64,000 nt of DNA from Cymodocea nodosa (Eukaryota; Streptophyta; Magnoliopsida; Alismatales; Cymodoceaceae). Both the position numbers and the translations under genes were made by a program. Below are positions 34,923 to 46,216 of the stretch, piece after piece; position 1 is the first letter of the stretch, and each line of letters begins with the position of its first letter. The stretch lies in assembly GCA_036874045.1 (NCBI GenBank), contig CM072343.1, forward strand, positions 8,328,001-8,392,000. The letters are read 5' to 3'. The notes under the pieces are model-generated. The model ran no database searches, was not told the origin of the DNA, and saw only the letters and a list, made by a program, of their open reading frames with translations.

Positions 34923-35516
34923 TAAGAAATTAGTTTTTATGTTTATATAAATAAATAAAAACATTAAAAATATATATATATATAAAATATAAAAATCGTT
35001 GCGGTTCAACCGACTAGATCCATCGATATGATCGGAACATAAAAAAATATGTATATTAATTTTCAGAAAAAAATGTTGGTTTTACCGAAACATAGTATCG
35101 ATTCAACAAGAAAATATATATATATATATATATATATATTATTAGGTCTCACCGAAACATCGTATTAGTTAAATCGATAAAAAAATAGAAAAACTATTAT
35201 TTGCAGTATTTTTATTATTATATCTGTTTGTACGGGAAGTTCATTGAGTTACGCTTAACTCAACGAGCTTACTCCATTGAGTCTTGAGTTAGTCAACGAG
35301 CTTATTCCGTTGAGTTAACTGTAACTCAACGGAGTACTGTAGCTAAGACCTCGGATAAAATAGTAATAGTTGGTTCGGGAAATGACCCGATTACCTGCCT
35401 AAACTTAGGGCTTATTTAAACTAAAACCTATGGTTTTGGGGGCATTATTCGACAAATCATTTAGAATCTAGAACAGTAGAAATCAGAGCGATTATGTGCT
35501 GTTGTGTAACTCCACG
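34923..35516 (+). other. Ath-1 spacer between pol and third ORF
   Basis: AT-rich with an (AT)n run at about 35,113-35,140 and repeated CCGAAACAT/TCGATT phrases. At 35,230-35,340 it carries several GTTGAGTT/AACTCAACG palindromes. The antisense equivalent in Ath-3 is 45,760-46,215. Confidence 0.6.
35306..35333. repeat. Perfect 12-bp-arm hairpin in the Ath-1 spacer
   Basis: Arms TCCGTTGAGTTA and TAACTCAACGGA, loop ACTG. It is the strongest example of the GAGTTA hairpin family in this window. Confidence 0.85.
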
Positions 35517-37746
35517 ATGAGGAAGATGACACCCGAGTTCTGGGAAGAGGCTGTTGACATATCAGAATTTCTGAATGAATTAGAAGAATGGCACATGCGG
35601 TAGAAGATCAGAAATACGACAAGAGAGAAAGAGCTACAGAAGGTAGAATCAGAACTCTTTAACTTAAGGAAAGATTTGGTTGAGTTAGAAATACAAATAC
35701 CTCAAATAATGGAAACAAGAATAAAGGTTGCAACAGAAATTGCTGTAAGCAAGGAAAGAAAAATAAGGCCAAGTAATGAAGTTGCCCTAGAATTAATCCA
35801 ACGTAAGTCCCGATTCTAGTTCAAAAGACGAATCTTTAGACGAGCTAGATGGGCGATCTGGGAGCAAGAAAGGAAAGAAAATGAAGAAGAGGCAACTGAA
35901 GAACAGGAAGAACCGACTGCTGAAAGACCTGTTCCTGAGGAACAGCGATCAGGACCTCTAGTTCAGCCAACAGAGCCATTGCCACGAGTAGCATTCGCTT
36001 GGCCGAGAACCAAAGAAGAAGAGAAAGAATTTACTAGCTTGGTCAAAATAGCAAGAGACCAAGGTGATACTCAAGAAATAGCTACGGCTAAGGCACATAT
36101 TTTATATGATGCCATTAAGAAAAAAAGGTTCGAAGAAAAGATAAGGGCCTAGTATAGAATTAAAGTTGAACAGCATTAGGCAGCAGCTAAATCAAGTGTT
36201 GGAAGAGAAGCTGAGGCTAGTACTTCGAGACCAGTAATTATGGAGAGAAGTAAACAGGAAGAGCTAGTACCTATGGCTCGAAGGCCTGCAGAGCCTACTT
36301 TTGTAGATTTAATTTCTGAAGAAGAAGAGGAAGAATAGGCACAATTAATCAGAAAAAAGAAAGGAAAAGAAAAAGTGCCTGAATATGAGGAAATTAAATC
36401 TGAAGTACCAATTTTCATAGGGCCTATGGAGCAAATATTTATAAACCTGCTATTCGATTCTAAGGAGGAGCAGGAGCTATAGTAGTAGGAGCAAAGAGAA
36501 GAAGAAAAATAGGCTGAAATTAGTTTACAGCCTGTACAATAGGAAGAAATAGAAATTAGGGCAAAAATTGAATTGCCCGTGACTCCATCCCAATCTGTTA
36601 CAGAATCAGAAAGAACAATGACAAAACAGATTGGTAGTTAGGAGGAAGAAGAAAGAGCAGAAAATGAAGAGGCTGAAAGAAGCCATTTGGACAAAAATAA
36701 TTTCACAAATTCCACTAAAGAGCAAGAAACTTTTCAGCAATTTATGGAGAGAATTCAAGATGGAGTGGAGAGTTCTGCCGGCTCACCACCACAGACAAAA
36801 GCAAAAGCAAAAATTCAGGAATCTATAGAGAATGTTCAAATGTAGCCTATAGAAGAGGAATATCAAGAACAAACCCCTCTAAACAACAAAGTCACATTTC
36901 TGACCCGACTAAAACAACAATTTTGAATGAAGTACATTTTTGGAGTCAGGAAGCTTATACTAAATACCAAGAAATTAGGGGTTACAATATTATTTATAGT
37001 AGACCATTAAATTGGGATGGAATGCAAGAAATTAAAGATTTATTTGAATTCCAAGGTCTAAAATTTATTTCTCAAGAAAGAGGGCATGCAATATATGAGA
37101 ATCTAGTGCCCTGTTTCTATGCGAATTTAAGAGAAGGTGAAGGAGGATTAATTTAAGAGAAGGTGAAGTAGATGTACAGATAACACCAGAGCTTCTCCAC
37201 AACATTTTTGGATTAAAGAATGAAGGACTAAAAATTTTGGAAGACACAACTGCAGTTGAGTGGATAGAACAGGAAATCAAAGATTGTTTAGCTATCAATC
37301 CTGGTGTGCCTTTATTAAACAGATTGAAACATTTAAATGGTAAAGCACACATGGTAGCTAACATTCTGATTAAGAATATTTATCAACGACAAGGTCATGA
37401 CATAGAATTAAGTCAATTTGTCAAATGGGCCACATATGCAGTTGTAAACAAGATTTAAATAAATTGGTCTGCAGTTTTTATCTCCAAGCTGAAAACAGTA
37501 AAGAAAAAATTGTTTTGTGGAGATTTGATTCCACTGCTGATGGTGGATTGTATTGATTTCACGAAATGGGCATCAAAAAGGATCAAATCCAGAACCATTT
37601 CAGTGAAAGAATACAGAAATTTTGTAGCTGTAGAGCTAGCTGTACCTTCTAGAGGAATTACATAAGCTGTAGAAAGAATTAATCAATTAGAACTTCAGTT
37701 AGAAAAACTCTAGAAGGAAGTAGATGAACTTAGGAATAGAGATTAA
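35517..37746 (+). pseudogene. Third (envelope-like) ORF of Ath-1
   Basis: Reads from MRKMTPEFWEEAVDISEFL through a long Glu/Lys/Gln-rich, probably helical, region with stops. Then YNIIYSRPLNWDGMQEI, FEFQGLKFISQERGHAIYEN, LVPCFYANL, ITPELLHNIFGLKNEGL, LNGKAHMVANILIKNIYQRQ, KKLFCGDLIPLL and TISVKEYRNF, ending in a short Leu-rich helix (INQLELQLEKL) at 37,746. The block order is the same as in Sire-1 and Sire-3 third ORFs. LVxxFYANL and the following segment resemble the putative plant transposon protein domain. A 26-bp tandem duplication (37,124-37,168) shifts the frame. No signal peptide or clear transmembrane helix is visible, so envelope function is only by position. Assignment to Ath-1 rests on contiguity. 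Confidence 0.7.
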
Positions 37747-38360
37747 AATGTATTATTCATCTACTTGTATAAAATTATATGAAAAATTGTATGATGTACT
37801 TATACTGTAAATTGATTCATATTAATGAATATAATTTTTCAGATGCAATTTTCGTACGTATTTTGAATGTGAAATGAATGGAATGTATTGAATGTTATAT
37901 ATAATTGGTGGAACTTTATGAATGAATGTTTAACAGATTTACAATTTGCTGAATGACAGGATAAATGCCTAAAAATTTCTACATGTTACAAGGTAAATGT
38001 AAATTCTACATAACATAAAATTACCTGCAAGTTAAATCTTTATATAATGTTTAGATTTAAATGAATTTTGATTAGAATGATGCATTAATGACATAGATTT
38101 AACTTTATTTCAGTTAGCAGAATGAATAATAATAATAAAAAGCAGAGAGGAACTTACAGGAGTAAAACTTAGAAGTTGCTAAGTGTTAACTCAACGAAGT
38201 AAGTTCATTGAGTTAATCGTAACTCCACGAGGTCAGTAATATAATATAAGGTCACTCCGTTGAGTTATCTGTAACTCAACGAGGTTAGTTTGTGGATTAA
38301 GCAGAACAGATATTCTTTTAACTACGAACGAAACTTCGTCGGTTTAGTAGTTACCAAAAT
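37747..38360 (+). other. Ath-1 3' untranslated sequence
   Basis: AT-rich. It ends with GAGTTA hairpins, including arms CGTTGAGTTA and TAACTCAACG at 38,258-38,281 (loop TCTG), like the 3' region of Ath-4 near 62,180-62,220. Similarity is lost near 38,330-38,360. Confidence 0.5.
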
Positions 38361-38868
38361 TTGAAATTAGTAGTGGTACACATACTCATAAAAATGGGAA
38401 CCACGATGCACGTTGCAAGACACGTTCTTGCAATGAGATTTATTCACTTTATGGATGTGCAATATATATATAAAACAGAATGTTATTTACGAGTTACCAG
38501 CACTTTTAAAAGAAAGGAGAATGCATTGGAGGAACTGGAAGGAGAAGCAGCTAATTCGACTTCATCCGACAACAAATATTTATTGAATGGAAAGCTTTAG
38601 ACTAGTATGTAATTAATCTTCTGCTATTTATTTATGAGCATATAGACTCGTTCTCTAAGCACTAAACGATTAGTAAGAACACCTACCTAGAAATTTTCAT
38701 CGTAGAGGAGTACTGAAAAATTTTCTGAAATGAACTTTAATGAAATTCTTTGGGGTGTAGCTAGCCTTTCTTTAAAAGAGAACGTAGAGATGGCTGCTCT
38801 AGTAGAAAAACCATTAGGAGAAATTCTGTATCCTGAATTAGTTGATGAACTTTCATGTATTCGATTGC
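38361..38868 (+). other. Unassigned stretch with a coding-looking fragment
   Basis: 38,731-38,868 reads open as MNFNEILWGVASLSLKEN and onward to LGEILYPELVDELSCIR, then is interrupted by the Ath-2 LTR. It could be part of another retroelement third ORF or an unknown gene. The frame at 38,361-38,600 shows no domain. The last five bases, ATTGC, would be the left target duplication of Ath-2. Confidence 0.3.
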
Positions 38869-40955
38869 TGTTTAGAATGAAAAAGTACATATTATTAACG
38901 GTTAAATGATGGTTAATTGCATAATATTTAGCTTATCATATGAGAATTAAGCCATTATGTTATAATTGCACTGTTATATGCTTTAATTGAAGAATTTGCT
39001 TAATTTTGGGGAATTAATGTTAATTTAGTACATTTATGAACTGTCGGTAAGTTGCAGGTTGTGAAATTCTTAAGTATCCGAATTTTCTGATATTTCGAAT
39101 AGTTATGTTTAAATTACCGAATAGTTATGTTTAGAGAGAATATTTTATTATTTCCAGATGTACACGTGTCAAAACCAGAATGAATGTCTTAAGTGAATTT
39201 TCGGTGAGTTAGCTGTAACTATCCGAAAATGCATCTGAGCATCGGATAATTATACCTGTAACTCTCCGAAATGTTATTTTATGTTTAAACTACTGCTGAC
39301 ACGTGTCGAGATCTGGTAGATTTACTTAAGTTATAACTCGTTAAGTTAGCATAACTGTACGCGTTGAGTTACATGAATATACACTAAGGTAACGCATTAT
39401 GTTAGCGGCTTATTTCTTTATTGCATGTATTTTATGCACGTGTTGAATTTAAATGCTTTAGAATATCACGTGAGATGCACATGTTTAACTCGTTAAGTTA
39501 GTATAACTACACGCGTTGAGTTACATGAATATACACTAAGGTAATGTGTTAGGTTAGCGGCTTATTTCTTTATTGTATGTATTTTATAATTATTTTCTAA
39601 AATGCCACTGTAGCGGTTGCAGGAACAAACAGTTGGAAGGAAAAACCACGTTTGCACGTATCACGTAGGAATTCAATCGCGCATGGAGAAGGAAGCATCG
39701 TCGTTGATCTGAAGGAAGGAAATCCAACCGATCATTCAAGCAGAAGCAGTTACTACTGAAGAAATATAAAAGAAAAGAAGAAAATAAGAAGAAGGTGTGA
39801 TCGATGGACGACCAGTGTATACAAAGGAGGAGCACCGAGCTTTCTGCAGATAGTATCGGCGATTCTCTAAAGTATCACACCAACCATCGTTATCACCACC
39901 ATAATCATCAATCATCGGAGGTCTGTGAGGATACTTGCCTGATGTCGGGTCGATTCTGAGCCAAACACAGTGCCTGACAACCATTGTGAGGAGTGATCGC
40001 GTCGCGGGAAGGGAAGACATTTTCACCAAGCGCCGACTCATATTTTAGGAGATCGTAAAGCTTTTAGCCTTGGCTTCGGGTTGATGCCTGTATGCTGAAG
40101 AGGAGATCATCTTGCAATTCTAGACTCGCGATTCTATAGGGAGAGGAGACAGAATTGGAAGTGGTTTAATTTTCAGTGGTGTAATCGCATTGCAAGTAGT
40201 GTCGGAAGTATTTACTCTCAAGTGAGATTACTTTACATTTCACCTTTCGCCCATTTCCATGTTCACATCAAAACAAAAATACCAAAAACAATTTATCTTT
40301 GTTTGTATGTTGTATTTGAGTGTTGTATCGTGATTAATGTTATTTGTATCAGTTTTATGATTGTTTTATGTTAGTTTTAATTTTACAGTTTACTGAAATT
40401 GGTTCGTACAAAAAACTTAAAGATTTTAATGGTGACTGTTTGAATCATTTGAATGTTAGTATTGCTTAATGATAAATCAAATGTTAACTAGCATTAAAAA
40501 GCTTAATTGATGTTATTTACTATCTATGGAATCGCCCAATGGTTGGCCGAATTCCTCTATAAATAGCAGTATTATAAAGAAGAGACAGACTCGTGGAGTT
40601 AACTTAAGTCCACGAGGATAGTCCGTTGAGTTAGCCATAACTCAACGAACTTAGTTTGTTGAGTTAACTATAACTCAACAGAGTGCTTATTGTATATAAA
40701 TGTGAATTGTTCACAATCAAACATTTCTTAAATTTGTCAGCAATTCCCTATGGGATTGACTTGTACTTGCACACTGATACAATAGACACTATGCACTTGC
40801 AGTTAAAGTACAAATTGGAATTAATATCTAAATTGTATTAAAGGTTGTTTGTTTACTTCTAAAAGAAAGAATAGGCATAAAGATAAATTAACTAAGTAAA
40901 AAATAGAAGTAACAAATCCAAGTTTTTCTAGTGTAGTGCTGGGAAAAACCAAACA
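38869..40955 (+). repeat. 5' LTR of Ath-2 (2087 bp)
   Basis: Begins TGTTTAGAATG and ends AAACCAAACA, seven bases before the PBS. TATA box at 39,765. CACGTG pairs at 39,163 and 39,300 are each followed 18 bases later by (A/T)CTTAAGT. A hairpin is at 40,624. Much like the solo LTR at 21,051-23,228 but with part of the middle rearranged: ATACACTAAGGTAA..GTTAGCGGCTT occurs twice, near 39,375 and 39,530. Confidence 0.9.
40624..40647. repeat. Hairpin in the Ath-2 LTR
   Basis: Arms CGTTGAGTTA and TAACTCAACG, loop GCCA. Counterpart of 22,897-22,920 with a compensating base-pair change. Confidence 0.85.
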
Positions 40956-40962
40956 AGTTTTA

Positions 40963-40980
40963 TGGCGCTGTTGCCGGGGA
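40963..40980 (+). other. Primer-binding site of Ath-2
   Basis: TGGCGCTGTTGCCGGGGA, the site characteristic of Athila-type elements, seven bases after the LTR. Confidence 0.92.
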
Positions 40981-41089
40981 ATTGAATTGAGTCGAAGTGA
41001 ATTCAATTGAATTGATTTGATATAAGCAACTGTTAGAGCTGTTTCATTTTAATAGCCAGAGTTGAGTGTTTTCTTCTGTAATTGAGAAT

Positions 41090-44000
41090 ATGGCATATGC
41101 TTATGCTCAAAGATTTCTGAAACCTTTAATTAGCATATATGAATTCTGCAATTTTGAAGGACACGACATTTCTGATTGTTTGAAATTGAGACATTTACAG
41201 ATTGTTAGATCTCATGAACAACAAATGAATTGTCCTCAATATAATAGAGCCGAGTATGAGAATCCTATAGTTTACCCAACTGATGGTCAGTATAGAATGT
41301 ATAATATGATGAGAGACACTGAAGTTTGGGATAGCTATGATAGACTAGAGCATAGTATAGAGCAAAATCTGGACAAACTGGAATACTTTGTGTGTCAACA
41401 ACAAGAAGTCAACCGGTTAAACTATAAGGAGGCATATTCAGAACCTAAACAGGATATAATTTACGAAACTGAAAAAGCCATAAAGAAAATTGATCAAAAA
41501 TTGAATGCAATGAAATTAGATGATCTAGAAACAAAATTAAAAGCATTAGACAAAAATGCAATGAAAATACAAGTTTTGCAACAGGACAATGAAAATTATA
41601 ATGTTATAAACCTGCACAACTTGCAAAATATACAACAAATAGAAAACACTAATGTAAGAGAATTTAAAGAATGCACTTTAAAACTAAAAATAATTGAAGA
41701 TCATAATCACAAAAATGATATACAAAAACATCACGAATGTAACGAAAATCTGGAAGATGTATGTGTAACATTAAGATCTGGAACTGATATACCACCAAGA
41801 ACTCGAAATGAAAATGATATGAAGGTGGACAAGAGTAAAAATCAAAATGATAATGAAAATGTAATAGTTGAAAATCTAGAAATCACTAAAGAACAATCTG
41901 AATCTGCAATTGAAGCTAAAAATGATCAAACAAATCAACTAAAAGAAAAAGAGTCTTTGAAATCAAAATCCTTAGCACCCTATCTTGAAACATTACAACA
42001 AACAATTCCTGAAAAACAAGAAAAAATCAGAGAAATTTTTGAAAAAGTACATGTTAACATTCCTTTGTTAGATCTATTGCAGAATATGCCACCTTGTGCT
42101 AAATGTCTGAAGAATTGGTGTACTAAGAAAAGAGAGCGAAAAGTTCTTAGAATGGTCTTTTTAGCTGAGCAAAGTAATTCCCTATTTCTGCCACAAATTC
42201 CTAAAAAGTTATCTGATCTTGGAATCCCTATTATGTCATGCACCATAGGAAATACCATTCTAGAAAGAACCTTGATAGACTTAGGTGCAGGTATAAATGT
42301 TATGCCAAGTGATATATTTGCATCCTTAGCATTAGAAGGCTTAACTCCTACTAGTACGGTTATTCAATTAGCTGATAAAAGTATAAGATACCCTAGAGGA
42401 AAAATAGAGGATGTCTTAATTAAAATCAAGAATTTTATATATCCTATTGATATTGTAATTTTGGATTCCCAACAACTTAAGCATAAAAATAGTGATACAT
42501 CTTTAATTTTGGGAAGGCCATTTTTAGCAACATCAGGGGTTGTTATAAATTGTAAAACTGGAGTAATGAAGTTAGTATATGGTAATGAGGATACTCAATT
42601 AAATATTTTCAAACCAGAAAGGTTTGAGGAGTTAGAAATGTCCTTACATACCATAGACTTTTTAGAGGATGAAGGAGATATGTTAGATGATGTGATTCAA
42701 GAAGAATTAAATAGGCAAATCAATTCTGAAACTTTAGAAGAAAGTGAAAGCATAAATATAGAAGGAGATCAGGAAGAAATTAATTTAAAAAATGATGATG
42801 TTCAATTAGGAGCTCTAGCTTCTGATGGGCAGCATTTAGAATTAAAACCTTTACCTCATGAATTAACCTATATATTTCTGGAAGATAAATGGACCTGTCC
42901 AATCATTATTGCTTCAGATTTAAAAGAGGATCAAATAGCTAAATTAAAAGATGTAGTAAAAAGTTATAAAGAAGCAATAGGATGGACTATGACTGATATA
43001 AAAGGGTTAAGTTCAACTTTATGCTGTCACCACATATATTTAGAAGAGAATGCTAAACCTGTTAGAATTCCTGAGAGGAGATTAAATCCAAACCTTAAGG
43101 AAGTAGTCAGGAAGGAAATAGTTAAATATTTAGATAATGATATAATTTATCCGATTTATGATAGCTCGTGGGTTAGTCCAATCCATGTAGTTCCCAAGAA
43201 ATCAGGATTAACAGTTATTAGGAATGAAAGTCAAGACTTGATACCTACTAGAATTCAATCAGGTTGGAGAGTATGTATAGTCTATAGAAAGCTGAATGCT
43301 ATGACTAGGAAAGATCATTTTCCCTTACCTTTTATAGATCAAATGTTGGAAAGATTAGCAGGGCAAGAATATTTTTGTTTCCTAGACGGGTATTCAGGGT
43401 ATAATCAAATTCCAGTAGCATTAGAGGATCATGAGAAAACAACTTTCACCTGTCCTAATGGAACTTATGCTTTTAAAAGAATGCCATTCGGATTATGCAA
43501 TGCGCTAGCTACCTTTCAAAGGTGTGTGCAGGGCATATTTACTAGAATGACTGAAGAATTTTTAGAAATATTTATGGATGATTTTATTTCATATGGCAAC
43601 TCATATGAAGTGTGTTTAAGCAATTTAGACCAAATATTAAAATGCTGTGTGGAAAAAAATCTGGTTTAAATTGGGAAAAATGTCACTTCATGGTTAAACA
43701 AGGAATAGTCTTAGGGCATGTTGTTTCTAAAAAAGGGTTGGAAGTAGATAAAGCTAAAATAGAAGTAATTTCTAATCTACCAGAACCTAAATCAATAAAA
43801 GATATTAGATCATTTCTAGGACATGCTGGTTTTTATAGAAGATTTATTAAGGACTTTAGCAAGATAGCTAGACCTTTAACTAATCTATTAAAAGATGTTC
43901 CATTTAACTTTGATAAAAATTGTAAGGAAGCATTTTTCAGACTTAAGACTAGCTTAATTTCAACTCTTATAATTCAAGCACCTAATTTGAACCATCCATT

Positions 44001-45456
44001 TGAATTAATGTGCGATGCTTCTGATTTTGCTGTAGGAGTAGTGTTAGGACAAAAGATAGAAAAATCTCCTAGAGTGATTCATTATGCAAGCAAAACCTTA
44101 AATGATGCTCAAGTTAATTACACAACTACTGAAAAAGAATTATTAGCTGTTGTGTTTGCTTTAGAAAAGTTTAGATCATATCTGATTGGAGCTAAAGTAA
44201 TAGTATACACAGATCATTCAGCTTTAAAACATCTAATAAAGAAAAAAGAAACTAAACCTAGATTGATCCGATGGATATTATTATTGCAAGAATTTAATTT
44301 AGAAATTAAAGATAAAAAAGGTTGTGAGAATGTAGTAGTAGATCATTTATCAAGATTACAAATAGAAAAATCAAATATTGAAATTAAGGATAATTTTCCT
44401 GATGAACAATTAATGACCATCAACACAATGCCTTGGTATGCAGACATAGTTAATTACTTAGTTACTGGTTTAACACCTAAGGATTGGAATAGACAGGATA
44501 AGAAATTGTTTTTCTCAAGAGTAAAATATTACTATTGGGAAGACCCTTACTTATTTAAGAAATGCCCTGATCTGGTTTTAAGGAGGTGTGTTCCAGAAAC
44601 TGAATATTCGAGCATATTGTCTTTCTATCATGACCAAGCTTGTGGAGGACATTTTGGTTCCGGGAAAACTACTACAAAAATTCTGCAATGTGGATTTTAT
44701 TGGCCAACGCTATTCAAAGATGCTCATAAATATTGTTTAAGCTGTTTAAATTGTCAACAAATAGGAAGAATATCAAAGAGGAATATGATGCCTCTTAATC
44801 CTATTATTGAGGTTGAAATCTTTGATGTGTGGGGAATATATTTTATGAGTTCATTTCCTATGTCTAATCAATTTAATTACATATTGTTGGGGGTGGATTA
44901 TGTATCTAAATGGATAGAAGTTATTCCTACAAAAACTAATGATAACAAAGTGGTAATACAATTTATAAGAATAAATATATTTGCCAGATTTGGAATACCT
45001 AAAGCTATTATTAGTGATAGAGGAACTCATTTTTGTAATAGAAGTTTTGAAGCCTTAATGAAGAAATATGGAGTAAACCACAAAATTGCAACATCATATC
45101 ATTCGCAAACAAGTGGACAAGTAGAAAGTGCAAACAAACAAACTAAATTAATCTTAGAAAAAGTAGTAAATCCTACTAGAACAGATTGGGCTAATAGATT
45201 GATAGATGCACTTTGGGCTTATAGAACTGCTTATAAAACGAGCTTAGGTATGTCACCTTTTAGGCTAGTATATGGAAAAAGTTGTCATTTACCTGCTGAA
45301 ATAGAACATAAAGTTTATTGGGCATTAAAAACTCTAAACACTAATTTAAATCAAGCTGCTGAAAATAGGAAAATGCAACTAATTGAATTAGAAGAATTTA
45401 GAAATGAAGCTTATTCGAAGATTGTAAGAGAAAAAGAGAAAATTAAATTTCTCTGA
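41090..45456 (+). pseudogene. Ath-2 gag-pol polyprotein, broken by a single 1-nt deletion
   Basis: I place the start at 41,090 (MAYAYAQRFLKPLISIYEF) because Ath-1 keeps the same start. A knuckle-like CNFEGHDISDC lies at residues ~19-29, only 109 nt after the PBS, so the usual capsid region is missing. Then come a Gln/Asn/Lys-rich coiled segment, CVTLRSG, VNIPLLDLLQNMPPCAKCLK and protease LIDLGAGINVMPSDIF. RT has WRVCIVYRKLN (usual Asp is Val), FLDGYSGYNQI and IFMDDF. RNase H has [13 protein letters not shown] and [10 protein letters not shown]. Integrase has [17 protein letters not shown] (first catalytic Asp is Tyr), ISDRGTHF and [10 protein letters not shown]. One base is lost near 43,665 (CTGGTTTAAATTGGG against TTGGTTCTAAATTGGG in Ath-1), ending the first frame at 43,669. 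The second continues to 45,456. Confidence 0.92.
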
Positions 45457-45462
45457 AATTAA

Positions 45463-46215
45463 AATCATAGGTTACTATATCTAGATTTACATAAATAATA
45501 AATTCTATAGCATCTTCTATAGCCTTCTAAATATAACATTCAAGTAGTTTATAAAAATTTTACAGTCTAAATTATCAGATAGTTACAGCAAGTTCATTAA
45601 AATTTTCAATTTCCTCAAAACTTTGCAGTACCATTTTAATTCCTTTAATTAACAAACTTACATGGCTGTTACTTTAATTACATCCCCCCATACCTACATT
45701 TTGCATTGTCCTTAATGTAAAAGATTTGACAATAAGTACATTAATTGTAGCAGACATCAATAGAGTAAGTTCGTTAACTTATCCTAGACTCAATAAAGTA
45801 AGTTCGTTGAGTTAAGCTTAACCTAATAGACCTCCCGTAAAGTTATAACTAAAAAAAATACTTATAATAAAAATTTTAATTCGACCTAACTGGCTCTTAA
45901 TTTTTCAACATTTTAGAATTTCGGTCAAACCATTATATTTCATCGGTTGAACTGAAATTAAATACTTTTTTTTTTTTTCTACCGGTTGAACTGATACCAT
46001 GCTTCAGTAAAACTAACATGTTTACTAAATATAATATATATATATATTTGTGTTATATAAGTATTTAATATATGTTTACTAATTATAACTAACATGTTTA
46101 ACATGTAAACTAACAATTTTTTTCTTTTAATATATATTGTTTAGTAAAATCGATAATTTCTTTCGATTGAATCATGATTATATTATATATATATATATAT
46201 ATTCACAATGTATTT
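45463..46215 (-). other. Ath-3 3' untranslated sequence (inverted)
   Basis: On the minus strand it follows the integrase stop. The part 46,200-45,760 resembles the Ath-1 spacer, and 45,760-45,463 matches 62,270-62,535 of Ath-4 (CTTTTACATTAAGGACAATG, GGTATGGGGGG). The third ORF is therefore missing here, apparently lost between GTTGAGTTA/AACTCAACG repeats. (AT)n and poly-T runs are present. Confidence 0.75.
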
Positions 46216-46216
46216 C

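Larger units (their letters stand above)
29681..38360 (+). mobile_element. Ath-1: Athila-type Ty3/Gypsy element with a third ORF, truncated at both ends
   Basis: Order: 5'-truncated LTR (29,681-31,145), PBS, gag with a large deletion, protease, RT, RNase H, integrase, spacer, third ORF (35,517-37,746) and 3' untranslated sequence to about 38,360. No 3' LTR of its own is seen: the LTR at 38,869 lacks a preceding PPT and belongs to Ath-2. The protease motif DLGxGxNVMPS, the FMDDF RT and the pol-ORF3 order fit the Athila lineage. Confidence 0.8.
38869..45450 (+). mobile_element. Ath-2: Athila-type Ty3/Gypsy element, 3' truncated
   Basis: Complete 5' LTR (38,869-40,955), PBS (40,963-40,980) and a gag-pol reading frame from 41,090 broken only by a 1-bp deletion. 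It ends in the integrase C-terminus at about 45,450, where it joins tail to tail with the inverted Ath-3. No third ORF, PPT or 3' LTR remains. Confidence 0.9.

Noticed and set aside
35110-35145. Possible scaffold-attachment or replication origin from (AT)n runs
   Set aside because: Simple AT dinucleotide runs in a retroelement spacer. A similar run at 46,185 lies in the related Ath-3 region, so no separate function is supported.
35517-37746. Calling the third ORF a true envelope glycoprotein
   Set aside because: I see no signal peptide, cleavage site or transmembrane anchor. Only its position after pol is envelope-like.
38869-40955. This LTR as the 3' LTR of Ath-1
   Set aside because: No polypurine tract precedes it and upstream sequence is unrelated to an Athila 3' end (compare 63,385-63,397). 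It is followed by a PBS and gag, so it is the 5' LTR of Ath-2.
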